A stretch of 64,000 nt of DNA from Cellulomonas flavigena DSM 20109. Lineage in GTDB: Bacteria > Actinomycetota > Actinomycetes > Actinomycetales > Cellulomonadaceae. Where the stretch lies: positions 1,116,001-1,180,000 of the forward strand of contig NC_014151.1 in assembly GCF_000092865.1 (NCBI RefSeq), written 5' to 3'. Below are positions 54,709 to 63,533 of this stretch, piece after piece. The notes beneath the pieces were generated by a model. The model was not told the DNA's origin and made no database searches. It saw only the letters and a list, made by a program, of their open reading frames with translations. The stretch's first letter is position 1. Every line of letters starts with the position of its first letter. A program made the position numbers and the translations under genes.

Positions 54709-56025
54709 GTGGCCCTCACCCCCGGCACCCACCCGCCCCTGCGCGTCGCCGTCCTCGGCTGCGGCGTCGTCGGCACGGAGGTCGTGCGTCGGCTGGTCAC
54801 GGAGGGCGACGAGCTCGCCGCGCGCGTCGGTGCCCGGCTCGAGCTCGTCGGCGTCGCGGTCCGCTCGCTCGACACCGAGCGCGACCCGGTGGTCGACCGT
54901 GCGCTGCTGACGACGGACGCCGAGTCGCTGGTCGAGAAGGCCGACGTGGTCGTCGAGCTCATGGGCGGCATCGAGCCCGCGCGCACCCTGTTGCTGCGGG
55001 CCGTCGCGCACGGCGCGTCGGCCGTCACCGCCAACAAGGCGCTCCTCGCGCAGGAGGGGCCCGCGCTGTACGACGCGGTCGACGCGGCGGGCGTCGACCT
55101 GTACTTCGAGGCCGCGGTCGCGGGTGCCATCCCGATCGTGCGCCCCGTGCGCGAGTCCCTCGCGGGCGACACCGTGCAGCGTGTGCTCGGGATCGTCAAC
55201 GGCACCACCAACTACGTCCTCGACCAGATGACGACGACGGGCCAGGGGCTGGCCGAGGCGGTCGCCGACGCGCAGGACCTCGGCTACGCCGAGGCCGACC
55301 CGACCGCCGACGTCGAGGGGTACGACGCCGCGGCCAAGGCCGCGATCCTCGCGTCCCTCGCGTTCCACACCCGCGTCGCGCTCGACGACGTCGACCGCAC
55401 CGGCATCACCGGGCTCACGGCCGACGACGTGACCTGGGCGGGCCGCACCGGCCACGTCCTCAAGCTGCTCGCGGTCGCCGAGCGCGCCACCGACGCCGCC
55501 GGGCGCGAGGGCGTGCTCGTGCGCGTGCAGCCCACGCTCGTGCCGTCCGGCCATCCGCTCGCCGGCGTGCGCCAGGCGTTCAACGCGGTGTTCGTCGAGG
55601 CCGAGGCAGCCGGCGAGCTCATGTTCTACGGCCGCGGCGCGGGCGGCTCGCCCACGGCGTCCGCCGTGCTCGGCGACCTGGTGTCCGTCGCGCGGCACCG
55701 CGTGCTGGGCGGCAAGGGCCCGGTCGAGTCGTCGCACGCCGACCTGCCCGTGCTCGACGGCGGCGAGGCCCGCTCGCGTTACCAGGTGCGCCTCGAGGTG
55801 GACGACCGCGCCGGCGTGCTCGCGCGCGTCGCCGCCGAGCTCGCCGCGCAGGACGTGTCCATCGAGTCCGTGCGGCAGACGCTCCAGGGGACGGGCGACG
55901 ACGCGTCCGCGACGCTCGTCATCACCACGCACACCGCTGCCGAGCGCGCGCTGCGGGCGACGGTCGACGCGGTCGCGGCCCTCGACGTCGTGCGTCACGT
56001 CGTGTCCGTGCTGCCGGTGCTCTGA
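54709..56025 (+). CDS. hom: Homoserine dehydrogenase
   Basis: 438 residues. NAD(P) motif VAVLGCGVVGTEVVRRL (about residues 13-29), the signature region AVAGAIPIVRPVRESLAGD (about 138-156) with GIVNGTTNYVLDQM, and GYAEADPTADVEGYDAAAKA (about 194-213) for substrate binding. A C-terminal ACT domain (about 350-438; YQVRLEVDDRAGVLARVAAE) gives feedback control, usually by threonine. GTG start with GGAAGG seven bases upstream. First of hom-thrC-thrB, turning aspartate semialdehyde into threonine. Confidence 0.96.
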   Translation: MALTPGTHPPLRVAVLGCGVVGTEVVRRLVTEGDELAARVGARLELVGVAVRSLDTERDPVVDRALLTTDAESLVEKADVVVELMGGIEPARTLLLRAVAHGASAVTANKALLAQEGPALYDAVDAAGVDLYFEAAVAGAIPIVRPVRESLAGDTVQRVLGIVNGTTNYVLDQMTTTGQGLAEAVADAQDLGYAEADPTADVEGYDAAAKAAILASLAFHTRVALDDVDRTGITGLTADDVTWAGRTGHVLKLLAVAERATDAAGREGVLVRVQPTLVPSGHPLAGVRQAFNAVFVEAEAAGELMFYGRGAGGSPTASAVLGDLVSVARHRVLGGKGPVESSHADLPVLDGGEARSRYQVRLEVDDRAGVLARVAAELAAQDVSIESVRQTLQGTGDDASATLVITTHTAAERALRATVDAVAALDVVRHVVSVLPVL

Positions 56026-56058
56026 GACCCACCCCCACCACCCGAGGAACCGAACCCC

Positions 56059-57150
56059 ATGGCCCACCAGTGGCGCGGCGTCATCGCCGAGTACGCCGAC
56101 CGTCTGCCCGCCTACGTCCAGGAGCGCATCGTCACGCTGGGGGAGGGCGGCACGCCGCTCGTCCACGCCCCCGTCCTGTCGCAGCGCACGGGCGCCGAGG
56201 TCCACGTCAAGGTCGAGGGCATGAACCCGACCGCGTCGTTCAAGGACCGCGGCATGACGACGGCGATCTCCGCCGCCGCGGCGCGCGGCGCGAAGGCCGT
56301 GGTGTGCGCGTCGACGGGCAACACGTCGGCCTCGGCCGCGGCCTATGCGACGCGTGCCGGCATGGTCTGCGCGGTCCTCGTGCCGGACGGCAAGATCGCC
56401 ATGGGCAAGCTCAGCCAGGCCATCGCGCACGGCGCGCACCTGCTGCAGGTCGACGGCAACTTCGACGACTGCCTGATCGCCGCGCGCAAGCTCGCCGAGG
56501 CGTACCCGGTCGAGCTCGTCAACTCGGTGAACCCGGCCCGCATCGAGGGGCAGAAGACGGCGGCGTTCGAGATCGTCGACGCACTCGGCGACGCCCCCGA
56601 CATCCACTGCCTGCCCGTCGGCAACGCCGGCAACATCACCGCGTACTGGAAGGGCTACCGCGAGTACGCGGGCCTGGACGACGGCGCCGGCCTGCCGGCG
56701 GTCGCGACGCGCACGCCCGTGATGTGGGGCTTCCAGGCGGCCGGCGCCGCGCCGATCGTCCTCGGCCACCCGGTCGACGCACCCGAGACGATTGCGACGG
56801 CGATCCGCATCGGCAACCCTGCGTCCTGGCAGCAGGCCGAGGAGGCGCGCGACGTGTCCGGCGGCGTCATCGAGTCGGTGACCGACGAGCAGATCCTCGC
56901 CGCGCACCGCGTGCTGTCGGCCGAGGTCGGCGTGTTCGTCGAGCCCGCGTCGGCCGCGGGCGTCGCAGGTCTGCTGGCATGCGCCGAGCGCGGGCTGGTG
57001 CCCGCGGGTACGCGGGTCGTCGTCACGGTCACGGGTCACGGCCTGAAGGACCCGCAGTGGGCGCTGCGGACGGCGGACGGCGGCGAGGTACGGCCGCAGC
57101 GTGTGACGACCGACGTCGTGACGATCGCCGACGCGCTCGGCCTGGGCTGA
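56059..57150 (+). CDS. thrC: Threonine synthase
   Basis: 363 residues. PLP enzyme releasing threonine from phosphohomoserine. The Schiff-base Lys is in [12 protein letters not shown] (about residues 56-67), the phosphate-binding glycine region is [17 protein letters not shown] (about 182-198), and [13 protein letters not shown] is typical. It is the short bacterial form without the N-terminal SAM-responsive extension. It starts 33 bases after hom, with GAGGAACC upstream as a weak ribosome-binding site. Confidence 0.96.
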   Translation: MAHQWRGVIAEYADRLPAYVQERIVTLGEGGTPLVHAPVLSQRTGAEVHVKVEGMNPTASFKDRGMTTAISAAAARGAKAVVCASTGNTSASAAAYATRAGMVCAVLVPDGKIAMGKLSQAIAHGAHLLQVDGNFDDCLIAARKLAEAYPVELVNSVNPARIEGQKTAAFEIVDALGDAPDIHCLPVGNAGNITAYWKGYREYAGLDDGAGLPAVATRTPVMWGFQAAGAAPIVLGHPVDAPETIATAIRIGNPASWQQAEEARDVSGGVIESVTDEQILAAHRVLSAEVGVFVEPASAAGVAGLLACAERGLVPAGTRVVVTVTGHGLKDPQWALRTADGGEVRPQRVTTDVVTIADALGLG

Positions 57151-57156
57151 GCCACC

Positions 57157-58110
57157 GTGCGCCTGCGTGCCGCGCACGTGCGGGTCCGCGTCCCCGCCAC
57201 GTCCGCCAACCTCGGCCCCGGCTTCGACGCGCTCGGGCTCGCGCTCGGCCTGCACGACGAGCTCGAGGTGCGCGCGCTCGGCACCTCCGACGTGCGGGTC
57301 GAGGTCGAGGGTGAGGGGGCCGGGACGGTCCCCGACGACGAGACCCACCTGGTGGTGCGGGCGCTGCGCGTCGCGCTCGACCACGTCGGCGCACCGCAGA
57401 CGGGCCTGCACCTGACGTGCCGCAACCGGGTGCCGCACGGGCGTGGTCTGGGCTCCTCGGCGGCCGCGGTGGTCGCGGGGATCCTCGCCGCGCGTGGTCT
57501 GGTCGCCGAGCCGGACGCGCTCGACGACGACACCGCGCTCGCGCTCGCCACCGAGCTCGAGGGGCACCCGGACAACGCCGCGCCGGCGATCCTCGGAGGC
57601 CTCACGGTCGCGTGGAGCGACGAGCCGGGTGCGGCCGGTCCCGGTGCGGTGCGGGCCGTGCGGCTCGCGGTGCACGAGGACGTCGCGCCCGTCGCGGTCG
57701 TCCCGCCCGGCCACCTGTCGACGCGCGCCGCGCGCGGTGTGCTGCCCGCGCAGGTGCCGCACGCCGACGCGGCGTGGCAGGCCGGGCGCTCGGCGCTGCT
57801 CGTCGAGGCGCTGGGCCGCAACCCGGAGCTGCTGTTCGCCGCGACGGGGGACAGGCTCCACCAGGGCTACCGGCGCGAGGTCATGCCCGCGTCGCTCGCG
57901 CTCGTCGACGCGTTGCGCTCCCGCGGGGTCGCCGCGGTCGTCTCCGGCGCGGGCCCGACCGTGCTCGCGCTCGCGCGCCGCGGACGCGACGGGACGACGG
58001 ACGCGGACGCCGCGATCGCCGACGCGTTCGGCGGGGTCATGGCCGGCTGGCGCGTGCTCCCGCTCGACGTGGACACCGCGGGTGCGTCGGTCACGGCCGT
58101 GCTCGACTGA
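57157..58110 (+). CDS. thrB: Homoserine kinase
   Basis: 317 residues of the GHMP kinase family. ATSANLGPGFDALGLALGL (about residues 11-29) and the ATP-binding PHGRGLGSSAAAVVAGIL (about 90-107) are diagnostic, and the C-terminal GAGPTVLAL (about 265-273) completes the fold. It phosphorylates homoserine for ThrC. GTG start only six bases after the thrC stop, so co-translation is likely. Last gene before the rho leader. Confidence 0.95.
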   Translation: MRLRAAHVRVRVPATSANLGPGFDALGLALGLHDELEVRALGTSDVRVEVEGEGAGTVPDDETHLVVRALRVALDHVGAPQTGLHLTCRNRVPHGRGLGSSAAAVVAGILAARGLVAEPDALDDDTALALATELEGHPDNAAPAILGGLTVAWSDEPGAAGPGAVRAVRLAVHEDVAPVAVVPPGHLSTRAARGVLPAQVPHADAAWQAGRSALLVEALGRNPELLFAATGDRLHQGYRREVMPASLALVDALRSRGVAAVVSGAGPTVLALARRGRDGTTDADAAIADAFGGVMAGWRVLPLDVDTAGASVTAVLD

Positions 58111-58458
58111 GTCGCCGCTCGCCGACCGCGACCACGCAGCCGGGTGAACCGGAGGAGGGCGCGACAGGCCCCCGATCCTGCGGTGCTAGGCTGATCGGCG
58201 TTCCCCGGACCTCGTCCTCCGGCCCCCGGTGGATCCGCCCGTGATCCACCGGCGGACCACCCGGTCCCCGGCTCCCGACCACCCACCCGGAACCTGCCGG
58301 ACGGTCACCTGGGTCGACGACGAGGGGAACACCCCGCCAGCGCGAGCAGACGTCGTCGTACCCAGCGCGCGTGGCACCCACTCCGTCTGGTCACGCCGAC
58401 CGGACGCAGCCCCTCCCGGGTGGACCGGGTGGGCCCCGACGAGGGGGAAGGATCCTTC
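58111..58458 (+). other. 348-base rho leader region with hairpin and overlapping reading frame
   Basis: It contains a -10 box TAGGCT (58187-58192), giving a leader of about 260 bases. A perfect 10-base hairpin (CCGGTGGATC at 58226-58235, GATCCACCGG at 58243-58252) lies near its start. A 77-codon open frame begins at GTG 58229, inside that hairpin, and ends at TGA 58460-58462, overlapping the rho GTG. The ribosome-binding sequence GGGGGAAGGA (58443-58452) serves rho. No other gene seen. Confidence 0.55.
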
Positions 58459-60435
58459 GTGACAGACACCATCGACGCCGCCACGCCCGCCACGGGCGGA
58501 CCGGGACCGGGCAGCATCGCCGCGATGCGCCTGCCGGAGCTCCAGGCGCTCGCCGCCCAGCTCGGCGTCAAGGGCACGAGCAAGATGCGCAAGAGCGACC
58601 TGGTCCAGGCGATCTCCGCCGCGCGCACCGGTGACCGGCCGCAGGCTCTGGAGACGCGCGCGACGACGCGCCGCGCCCGGGCCGCGGTCGCCGAGCGCGT
58701 CACGACGAGCGCGCCCGCGCAGGACCTCCCGGTGGCGTCCCCGGCACCGTCGGGGGAGCCCGGTGCTGCGGCGTCGGAGCGTCGGCCGGCCGGCCGCGAC
58801 GCGCTCGCCGGTCTGGAGGCGGCGCTCGACGCGCGGCTCGCGCCGGCCGAGCAGCGGGACGACCGCGCGGCCCGTGCGGCGGACGTCGTCGGCAACGTCG
58901 CAGGTGAACGCCGCTCGCGCCGCGCCGGCCGCGGCGCGGGTGCCCCGGAAGCCGCGCCGGCCGAGGAGCCGGGCGAGCGCCCCCAGGGTGAGCGCCGGCA
59001 GAACGAGCGCCGCCACAACGGTGAGCGCCCCCAGGGCGAGCGTCGCACCGCGGAGCAGGACGCCGACGCGCCCGCGCAGGGCGTCCCGGCCGGTGCGGGC
59101 GACAAGCCGGAGGACGAGGAGCGCGGCGGCCGCCGGCGTCGCTCGCGGGACCGCTTCCGCGACCGGGACCGGGACCGCAAGAGGGGCCGGTCCCGCACGG
59201 GCCAGGGCGACCTCGCCGGCCTCGACGAGGTCGAGGTCACCGACGACGACGTGCTGCTGCCCGTGGCGGGCATCCTCGACGTCCTCGAGTCCTACGCGTT
59301 CGTGCGCACCACCGGCTACCTGCCGGGGCCCAACGACGTCTACGTCTCGCTCAACCAGGTCAAGAAGCACGGCCTGCGCCGGGGCGACGCGATCACCGGC
59401 GCCGTCCGCCAGCCCCGCGAGGGTGAGCAGCAGCCCAGCGGGGGCCGGCCCAACAAGTTCAACGCGCTCGTGCGGCTCGACACGGTCAACGGCCTGCTGC
59501 CGGACGAGGCCCGCGAGCGTCCCGAGTTCACCAAGCTCACGCCGCTGTACCCGCAGGAGCGGCTGCGTCTGGAGACCGAGCCGGGCCGGCTGACGCCGCG
59601 CGTCATCGACATCGTCGCGCCCATCGGCAAGGGCCAGCGCGGCCTCATCGTCGCGCCTCCCAAGGCCGGCAAGACGATCATCATGCAGCAGATCGCCAAC
59701 GCGATCACGCACAACAACCCCGAGGTCCACCTCATGGTCGTGCTCGTCGACGAGCGCCCCGAGGAGGTCACGGACATGGAGCGGACGGTCAAGGGCGAGG
59801 TCATCGCCTCGACCTTCGACCGCCCCGCGTCGGACCACACGATCGTCGCGGAGCTCGCGATCGAGCGCGCCAAGCGCCTGGTCGAGCTCGGTCAGGACGT
59901 GGTCGTGCTGCTGGACTCGCTGACCCGGCTGTCGCGCGCCTACAACCTGGCCGCGCCCGCGTCGGGCCGCATCCTGTCCGGGGGTGTCGACGCCTCGGCG
60001 CTCTACCCGCCGAAGCGGTTCTTCGGTGCGGCGCGCAACATCGAGAACGGCGGCTCGCTGACGATCCTCGCCTCCGCGCTGGTGGAGACGGGCTCGAAGA
60101 TGGACGAGGTCATCTTCGAGGAGTTCAAGGGCACCGGGAACATGGAGCTGCGCCTGTCGCGCCAGCTCGCGGACAAGCGCATCTTCCCGGCGGTGGACGT
60201 CAACGCGTCCGGTACCCGCCGCGAGGAGGTGCTCATGAGCAACGACGAGCTGAAGATCATCTACAAGCTGCGCCGCGTGCTCGGCGGGCTGGACCAGCAG
60301 CAGGCCATCGAGCTGCTGCTCGGCAAGCTCCGCGAGACGAAGTCCAACGTGGAGTTCCTGCTCCAGGTGCAGAAGACGACGCCGGGCAACAACGGTCCCG
60401 CGCTCGAGGAGGGCGTCGGCCGCACGGTCGTCTGA
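58459..60435 (+). CDS. rho: Transcription termination factor Rho
   Basis: 658 residues, far longer than the roughly 420 of E. coli Rho. An N-terminal SAP-like segment ([20 protein letters not shown], about 23-42) is followed by an inserted Arg/Glu/Gln/Ala-rich region (about 60-250) with a near repeat GERPQGERR and an Arg/Asp run [15 protein letters not shown]. The RNA-binding core has [16 protein letters not shown]. The ATPase has Walker A PPKAGKT (about 400-406), [14 protein letters not shown], the Q/R loops and [11 protein letters not shown]. The insertion is typical of high-GC actinobacteria. Start GTG with GGGGGAAGGA six bases upstream. Confidence 0.95.
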   Translation: MTDTIDAATPATGGPGPGSIAAMRLPELQALAAQLGVKGTSKMRKSDLVQAISAARTGDRPQALETRATTRRARAAVAERVTTSAPAQDLPVASPAPSGEPGAAASERRPAGRDALAGLEAALDARLAPAEQRDDRAARAADVVGNVAGERRSRRAGRGAGAPEAAPAEEPGERPQGERRQNERRHNGERPQGERRTAEQDADAPAQGVPAGAGDKPEDEERGGRRRRSRDRFRDRDRDRKRGRSRTGQGDLAGLDEVEVTDDDVLLPVAGILDVLESYAFVRTTGYLPGPNDVYVSLNQVKKHGLRRGDAITGAVRQPREGEQQPSGGRPNKFNALVRLDTVNGLLPDEARERPEFTKLTPLYPQERLRLETEPGRLTPRVIDIVAPIGKGQRGLIVAPPKAGKTIIMQQIANAITHNNPEVHLMVVLVDERPEEVTDMERTVKGEVIASTFDRPASDHTIVAELAIERAKRLVELGQDVVVLLDSLTRLSRAYNLAAPASGRILSGGVDASALYPPKRFFGAARNIENGGSLTILASALVETGSKMDEVIFEEFKGTGNMELRLSRQLADKRIFPAVDVNASGTRREEVLMSNDELKIIYKLRRVLGGLDQQQAIELLLGKLRETKSNVEFLLQVQKTTPGNNGPALEEGVGRTVV

Positions 60436-60448
60436 CGCCGACCCACGC

Positions 60449-60478
60449 ACGGCCCCGCAGCCACGGGTGCGGGGCCGT
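60449..60478 (+). terminator. Terminator hairpin after rho
   Basis: ACGGCCCCGC (60449-60458) pairs perfectly with GCGGGGCCGT (60469-60478) across a 10-base loop, 13 bases after the rho stop. Confidence 0.75.
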
Positions 60479-60515
60479 CGCCGTGTCCTCGGCGGTCACC
60501 ACCCCCCGCGAGGGT

Positions 60516-60521
60516 TACCCT
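60516..60521 (+). promoter_or_regulatory. -10 box TACCCT of the PemK-like gene, leaderless layout
   Basis: TACCCT ends 6 bases before the GTG at 60528. Confidence 0.5.
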
Positions 60522-60527
60522 CACGGC

Positions 60528-61004
60528 GTGCCGACGACACCGGACGACGTCCTCACGCTGCTCGTGCAGCCCGAGGTGGTCCTCGGGCTCGCGGCGGTCC
60601 TCCTGCTCCTCGTGGTGCGGGGCCGGTCGCGGCGACGTCGTGCGCGCGCGGCCGCACGCGCACGAGAGGCGTCGCGCGCTCCGTACGCGGGCGAGATCTG
60701 GTTCGCGGACGTCCCGTACGAGGACGGCACGGGGAGCAAGGACCGGCCGGTGCTCGTGCTCCGCGTGCGTGACCGGACGTGCGAGGTCGCGCGGTTCACG
60801 TCGCAGGACCGCGGCACGCGGCGCGACCACGTCGCGCTGCCGCCGGGCTTCCCGGGGCTGTCCCGTGCGAGCTGGATCGACCTGCGACCGCGCGAGCTGC
60901 CGATCGCCGCGCTGCGCCGCCGGGCGGGCGTCCCGGGGCCCGCGCTCGTCACGTGGTACCGCCAGGTCTCCGCCCAGCGGGGCCTGCCGGGGGACGCGGC
61001 CTGA
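60528..61004 (+). CDS. Membrane-anchored PemK/MazF-like protein
   Basis: 158 residues from GTG 60528. One N-terminal membrane helix ([14 protein letters not shown], about residues 17-30) and an Arg-rich stop-transfer segment ([16 protein letters not shown]) precede a domain resembling the PemK/MazF fold: [20 protein letters not shown] then VLVLRV (about 55-80), ARFTSQD near 90 and [11 protein letters not shown] near 115. The RPVLVL and FTS residues align with MazF active-site positions. No antitoxin gene adjoins it, and its N-terminal anchor is unlike plasmid toxins, so a toxin role is doubtful. It sits between rho and rpmE. Confidence 0.7.
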   Translation: MPTTPDDVLTLLVQPEVVLGLAAVLLLLVVRGRSRRRRARAAARAREASRAPYAGEIWFADVPYEDGTGSKDRPVLVLRVRDRTCEVARFTSQDRGTRRDHVALPPGFPGLSRASWIDLRPRELPIAALRRRAGVPGPALVTWYRQVSAQRGLPGDAA

Positions 61005-61185
61005 CGGACGCCGTCGGACGCACCTCCAGCAGGGAGCCGTCGCCCGCGGAGCGCCGCCGGCGCGACTGCCGCGACCGGGACGGTTCCGGCTGTCCCCGTG
61101 GTTCTGGCACAATGGTCCGTCGGTCTGCGGTTCACCGGCGCGAGAACGCGTCCGGACCCGGAGGCAAACCCCAAGGAGAGCTCTC

Positions 61186-61401
61186 GTGAAGTCTGGCATC
61201 CACCCGGAGTACGTCCTCACCGAGGTCACGTGCACCTGCGGCAACTCGTTCGTCACCCGCTCGACGGTGACCGACGGCAAGATCCACGCCGACGTCTGCA
61301 GCGCCTGCCACCCGTTCTACACGGGCAAGCAGAAGATCCTCGACACCGGTGGCCGCGTGGCCCGGTTCGAGGCCCGCTACGGCAAGAAGTCGGCCAACTA
61401 G
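61186..61401 (+). CDS. rpmE: Ribosomal protein bL31
   Basis: 71 residues. MKSGIHPEY start and the zinc ligands CTC...C...C (TCTCGNSF and [13 protein letters not shown]) show the C+ zinc-containing form. GTG start with AAGGAGAG at 61173-61180. A CACAAT box at 61108-61113 could be its -10. Since the zinc-binding form is present, a zinc-free paralogue may exist elsewhere. Confidence 0.97.
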   Translation: MKSGIHPEYVLTEVTCTCGNSFVTRSTVTDGKIHADVCSACHPFYTGKQKILDTGGRVARFEARYGKKSAN

Positions 61402-61408
61402 CTCCTCC

Positions 61409-61502
61409 GCAGCGCCGGTGCGCCCGGCGGACGACGGCCCTCCATGGTCGTGTCCGCGCGCGCACCGGCGCTGCTGCTGTGTCGGGCGGCCGCCGGCCGC
61501 CC
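61409..61502 (+). terminator. Paired hairpins between rpmE and prfA
   Basis: A 15-base perfect inverted repeat (61409-61423 with 61460-61474, loop 36 bases) is followed by GGGCGGCC/GGCCGCCC (61484-61491 and 61495-61502, loop 3). The first starts 8 bases after the rpmE stop and may terminate or attenuate; the second ends 15 bases before the prfA ribosome-binding site. Confidence 0.55.
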
Positions 61503-61530
61503 CACGTCGGTACCGGTGGGAGGCACGCAG

Positions 61531-62622
61531 GTGGAGCAGCTCGACGCGGTCGAGGCGATGCTCGCGGAGCACGCACAGATCGAGCGGGACCTCGCCGACC
61601 CCGCGGTGCACGCGGACGCGGCGCGCGCGCGGCGCCTCGGACGGCGCTACGCCGAGCTCGGGCGCGTCGTGCAGGCGTACCGCCAGTGGCGTGCGGCCGC
61701 CGACGACGCGCAGGCCGCCGCGGAGCTCGCTGCCGAGGACGCGTCGTTCGCCACCGAGGTGCCCGCGCTGCAGGCCGCGGCCGACGAGGCTGCCGAGCGT
61801 CTGCACCGGGTGCTCGTGCCGCGCGACCCGGACGACGGCCGTGACGTCATCCTCGAGATCAAGGCGGGCGAGGGGGGCGAGGAGTCCGCGCTGTTCGCGG
61901 GCGACCTGCTGCGCATGTACACGCGGTACGCCGAACGCCAGGGCTGGAGCGTGCAGGTCCTCGACGCCACCGAGTCGGATCTTGGTGGCGTGAAGGACGC
62001 CCAGGTCGCCGTCAAGGCGCGCGCGGCGGGCCCGCCCGAGGACGGCGTGTGGGCGCACCTGAAGTACGAGGGTGGCGTGCACCGCGTCCAGCGCGTGCCC
62101 GTGACGGAGTCGCAGGGTCGGATCCACACGTCCGCCGCCGGCGTCATGGTGTTCCCCGAGGCCGACGACGACGGCGACGTCGACATCGACCAGAACGACC
62201 TGCGCATCGACGTCTACCGCTCGTCGGGCCCCGGTGGCCAGTCGGTCAACACGACGGACTCCGCCGTGCGGATCACGCACGTGCCGACCGGGATCGTCGT
62301 GTCGATGCAGAACGAGAAGTCCCAGCTGCAGAACCGTGAGCAGGCGATGCGCGTCCTGCGGGCGCGACTGCTCGCGGCGCGGCAGGAGGAGGCGGCCGCG
62401 GCGGCGAGCGAGGCGCGGCGGTCCCAGGTGCGCACGGTGGACCGCTCGGAGCGGATCCGGACGTACAACTTCCCGGAGAACCGCATCGCCGACCACCGCA
62501 CGGGCTACAAGGCGTACAACCTCGACCAGGTGCTCGACGGCGACCTCGGGCCCGTCATCGCGTCGGCGGTCGAGGCCGACGACGCGGCGCGTCTGGCGGC
62601 CGCGGGCGGTGGCGTGGCGTGA
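61531..62622 (+). CDS. prfA: Peptide chain release factor 1
   Basis: 363 residues from GTG 61531 ([10 protein letters not shown]), with GGGAGG seven bases upstream; the frame is open for 29 more codons through the hairpins. The GGQ motif is in [19 protein letters not shown] (about 230-248). [20 protein letters not shown] and the RF1 C-terminal [16 protein letters not shown] are typical. The stop-codon reading region contains [20 protein letters not shown], giving recognition of UAA/UAG. The stop overlaps the prmC GTG. Confidence 0.95.
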   Translation: MEQLDAVEAMLAEHAQIERDLADPAVHADAARARRLGRRYAELGRVVQAYRQWRAAADDAQAAAELAAEDASFATEVPALQAAADEAAERLHRVLVPRDPDDGRDVILEIKAGEGGEESALFAGDLLRMYTRYAERQGWSVQVLDATESDLGGVKDAQVAVKARAAGPPEDGVWAHLKYEGGVHRVQRVPVTESQGRIHTSAAGVMVFPEADDDGDVDIDQNDLRIDVYRSSGPGGQSVNTTDSAVRITHVPTGIVVSMQNEKSQLQNREQAMRVLRARLLAARQEEAAAAASEARRSQVRTVDRSERIRTYNFPENRIADHRTGYKAYNLDQVLDGDLGPVIASAVEADDAARLAAAGGGVA

Positions 62623-63533
62623 GCGGCGTGGACGCCGGCCCCGGCCTGCGGGCGTACGTCGACGGCGCGGCCGCCGTCCTCACCGAGGCCGGCGTGCCCT
62701 CGCCGCGGCACGACGCGCTCGCCCTGGCCGCGTACGCGCTGGGCCTGCCCCGCGTGGAGCCGGTCATGGCGCCGCCCCTGCCCGAGGGCTTCGCGGCGCA
62801 GTACGCCGAGCTCGTCGAGCGGCGCCGCAGCCGCGAGCCGCTGCAGCACATCGTCGGTCACACCGTCTTCCGGTACGTGACGCTGCGCGTCGAGCCCGGC
62901 GTGTTCGTGCCCCGGCCCGAGACCGAGACGGTCGCGCAGCTCGCGGTCGACGAGGCGGCGGCGGTGGCGGCCCGGGGCGGCAGTCCCCTCGTCGTCGACC
63001 TGTGCACGGGCACGGGCGCGATCGCCGTGTCCGTCGACACCGAGGTCGCCGCGAGCCGCGTCGTCGCCGTCGACCTCTCGGACGAGGCGGTCGGGCTCGC
63101 GCGCCACAACGCGGGCGCGGTCGCGAGCCGCGCCCTGCGCGTCGTGCAGGGCGACGTGCGCGATCCCGCGCTGCTCGCCGAGCTCGACGGCACGGTCGAC
63201 GTCGTCGTCTCCAACCCCCCGTACATCCCGCCCGACGCGGTGCCGCTGGACCCCGAGGTCCGCGACCACGACCCCGACCTCGCGCTCTACGGCGGGGGCT
63301 CCGACGGGCTCGACGTACCGCGCGCCGTGATCGCGGCGGCGGCGCGGCTGCTCGCGCCCGGCGGCCTGCTCGTCATGGAGCACGCCGAGGTGCAGGACGC
63401 CCAGGCGCGCGCGGCGGCCGCCGCCACCGGTGCGTTCGAGGACGTGCGCACCGTGCCGGACCTCACCGGCCGACCCCGGACCCTCGTCGCGCGGCGGATC
63501 GCGCGCGCGGTCGTGGGAGACTCGCCCGCGTGA
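62619..63533 (+). CDS. prmC: Release factor glutamine methyltransferase
   Basis: 304 residues. It methylates the Gln of the GGQ motif in release factors. SAM-binding motif [18 protein letters not shown] (about residues 127-144), catalytic NPPY in [14 protein letters not shown] (about 197-210), and the N-terminal helical domain with [14 protein letters not shown] (about 70-83). GTG in a GTGA overlap with prfA, whose product is its substrate. Confidence 0.95.
   Translation: MSGVDAGPGLRAYVDGAAAVLTEAGVPSPRHDALALAAYALGLPRVEPVMAPPLPEGFAAQYAELVERRRSREPLQHIVGHTVFRYVTLRVEPGVFVPRPETETVAQLAVDEAAAVAARGGSPLVVDLCTGTGAIAVSVDTEVAASRVVAVDLSDEAVGLARHNAGAVASRALRVVQGDVRDPALLAELDGTVDVVVSNPPYIPPDAVPLDPEVRDHDPDLALYGGGSDGLDVPRAVIAAAARLLAPGGLLVMEHAEVQDAQARAAAAATGAFEDVRTVPDLTGRPRTLVARRIARAVVGDSPA

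Noticed and set aside
54511..57861. A 1116-codon minus-strand frame.
   Set aside because: Shadow of hom, thrC and thrB.
60528..61004. A type II toxin-antitoxin module.
   Set aside because: Only the PemK-like half is present, membrane-anchored; no antitoxin-like ORF lies within the gaps on either side.
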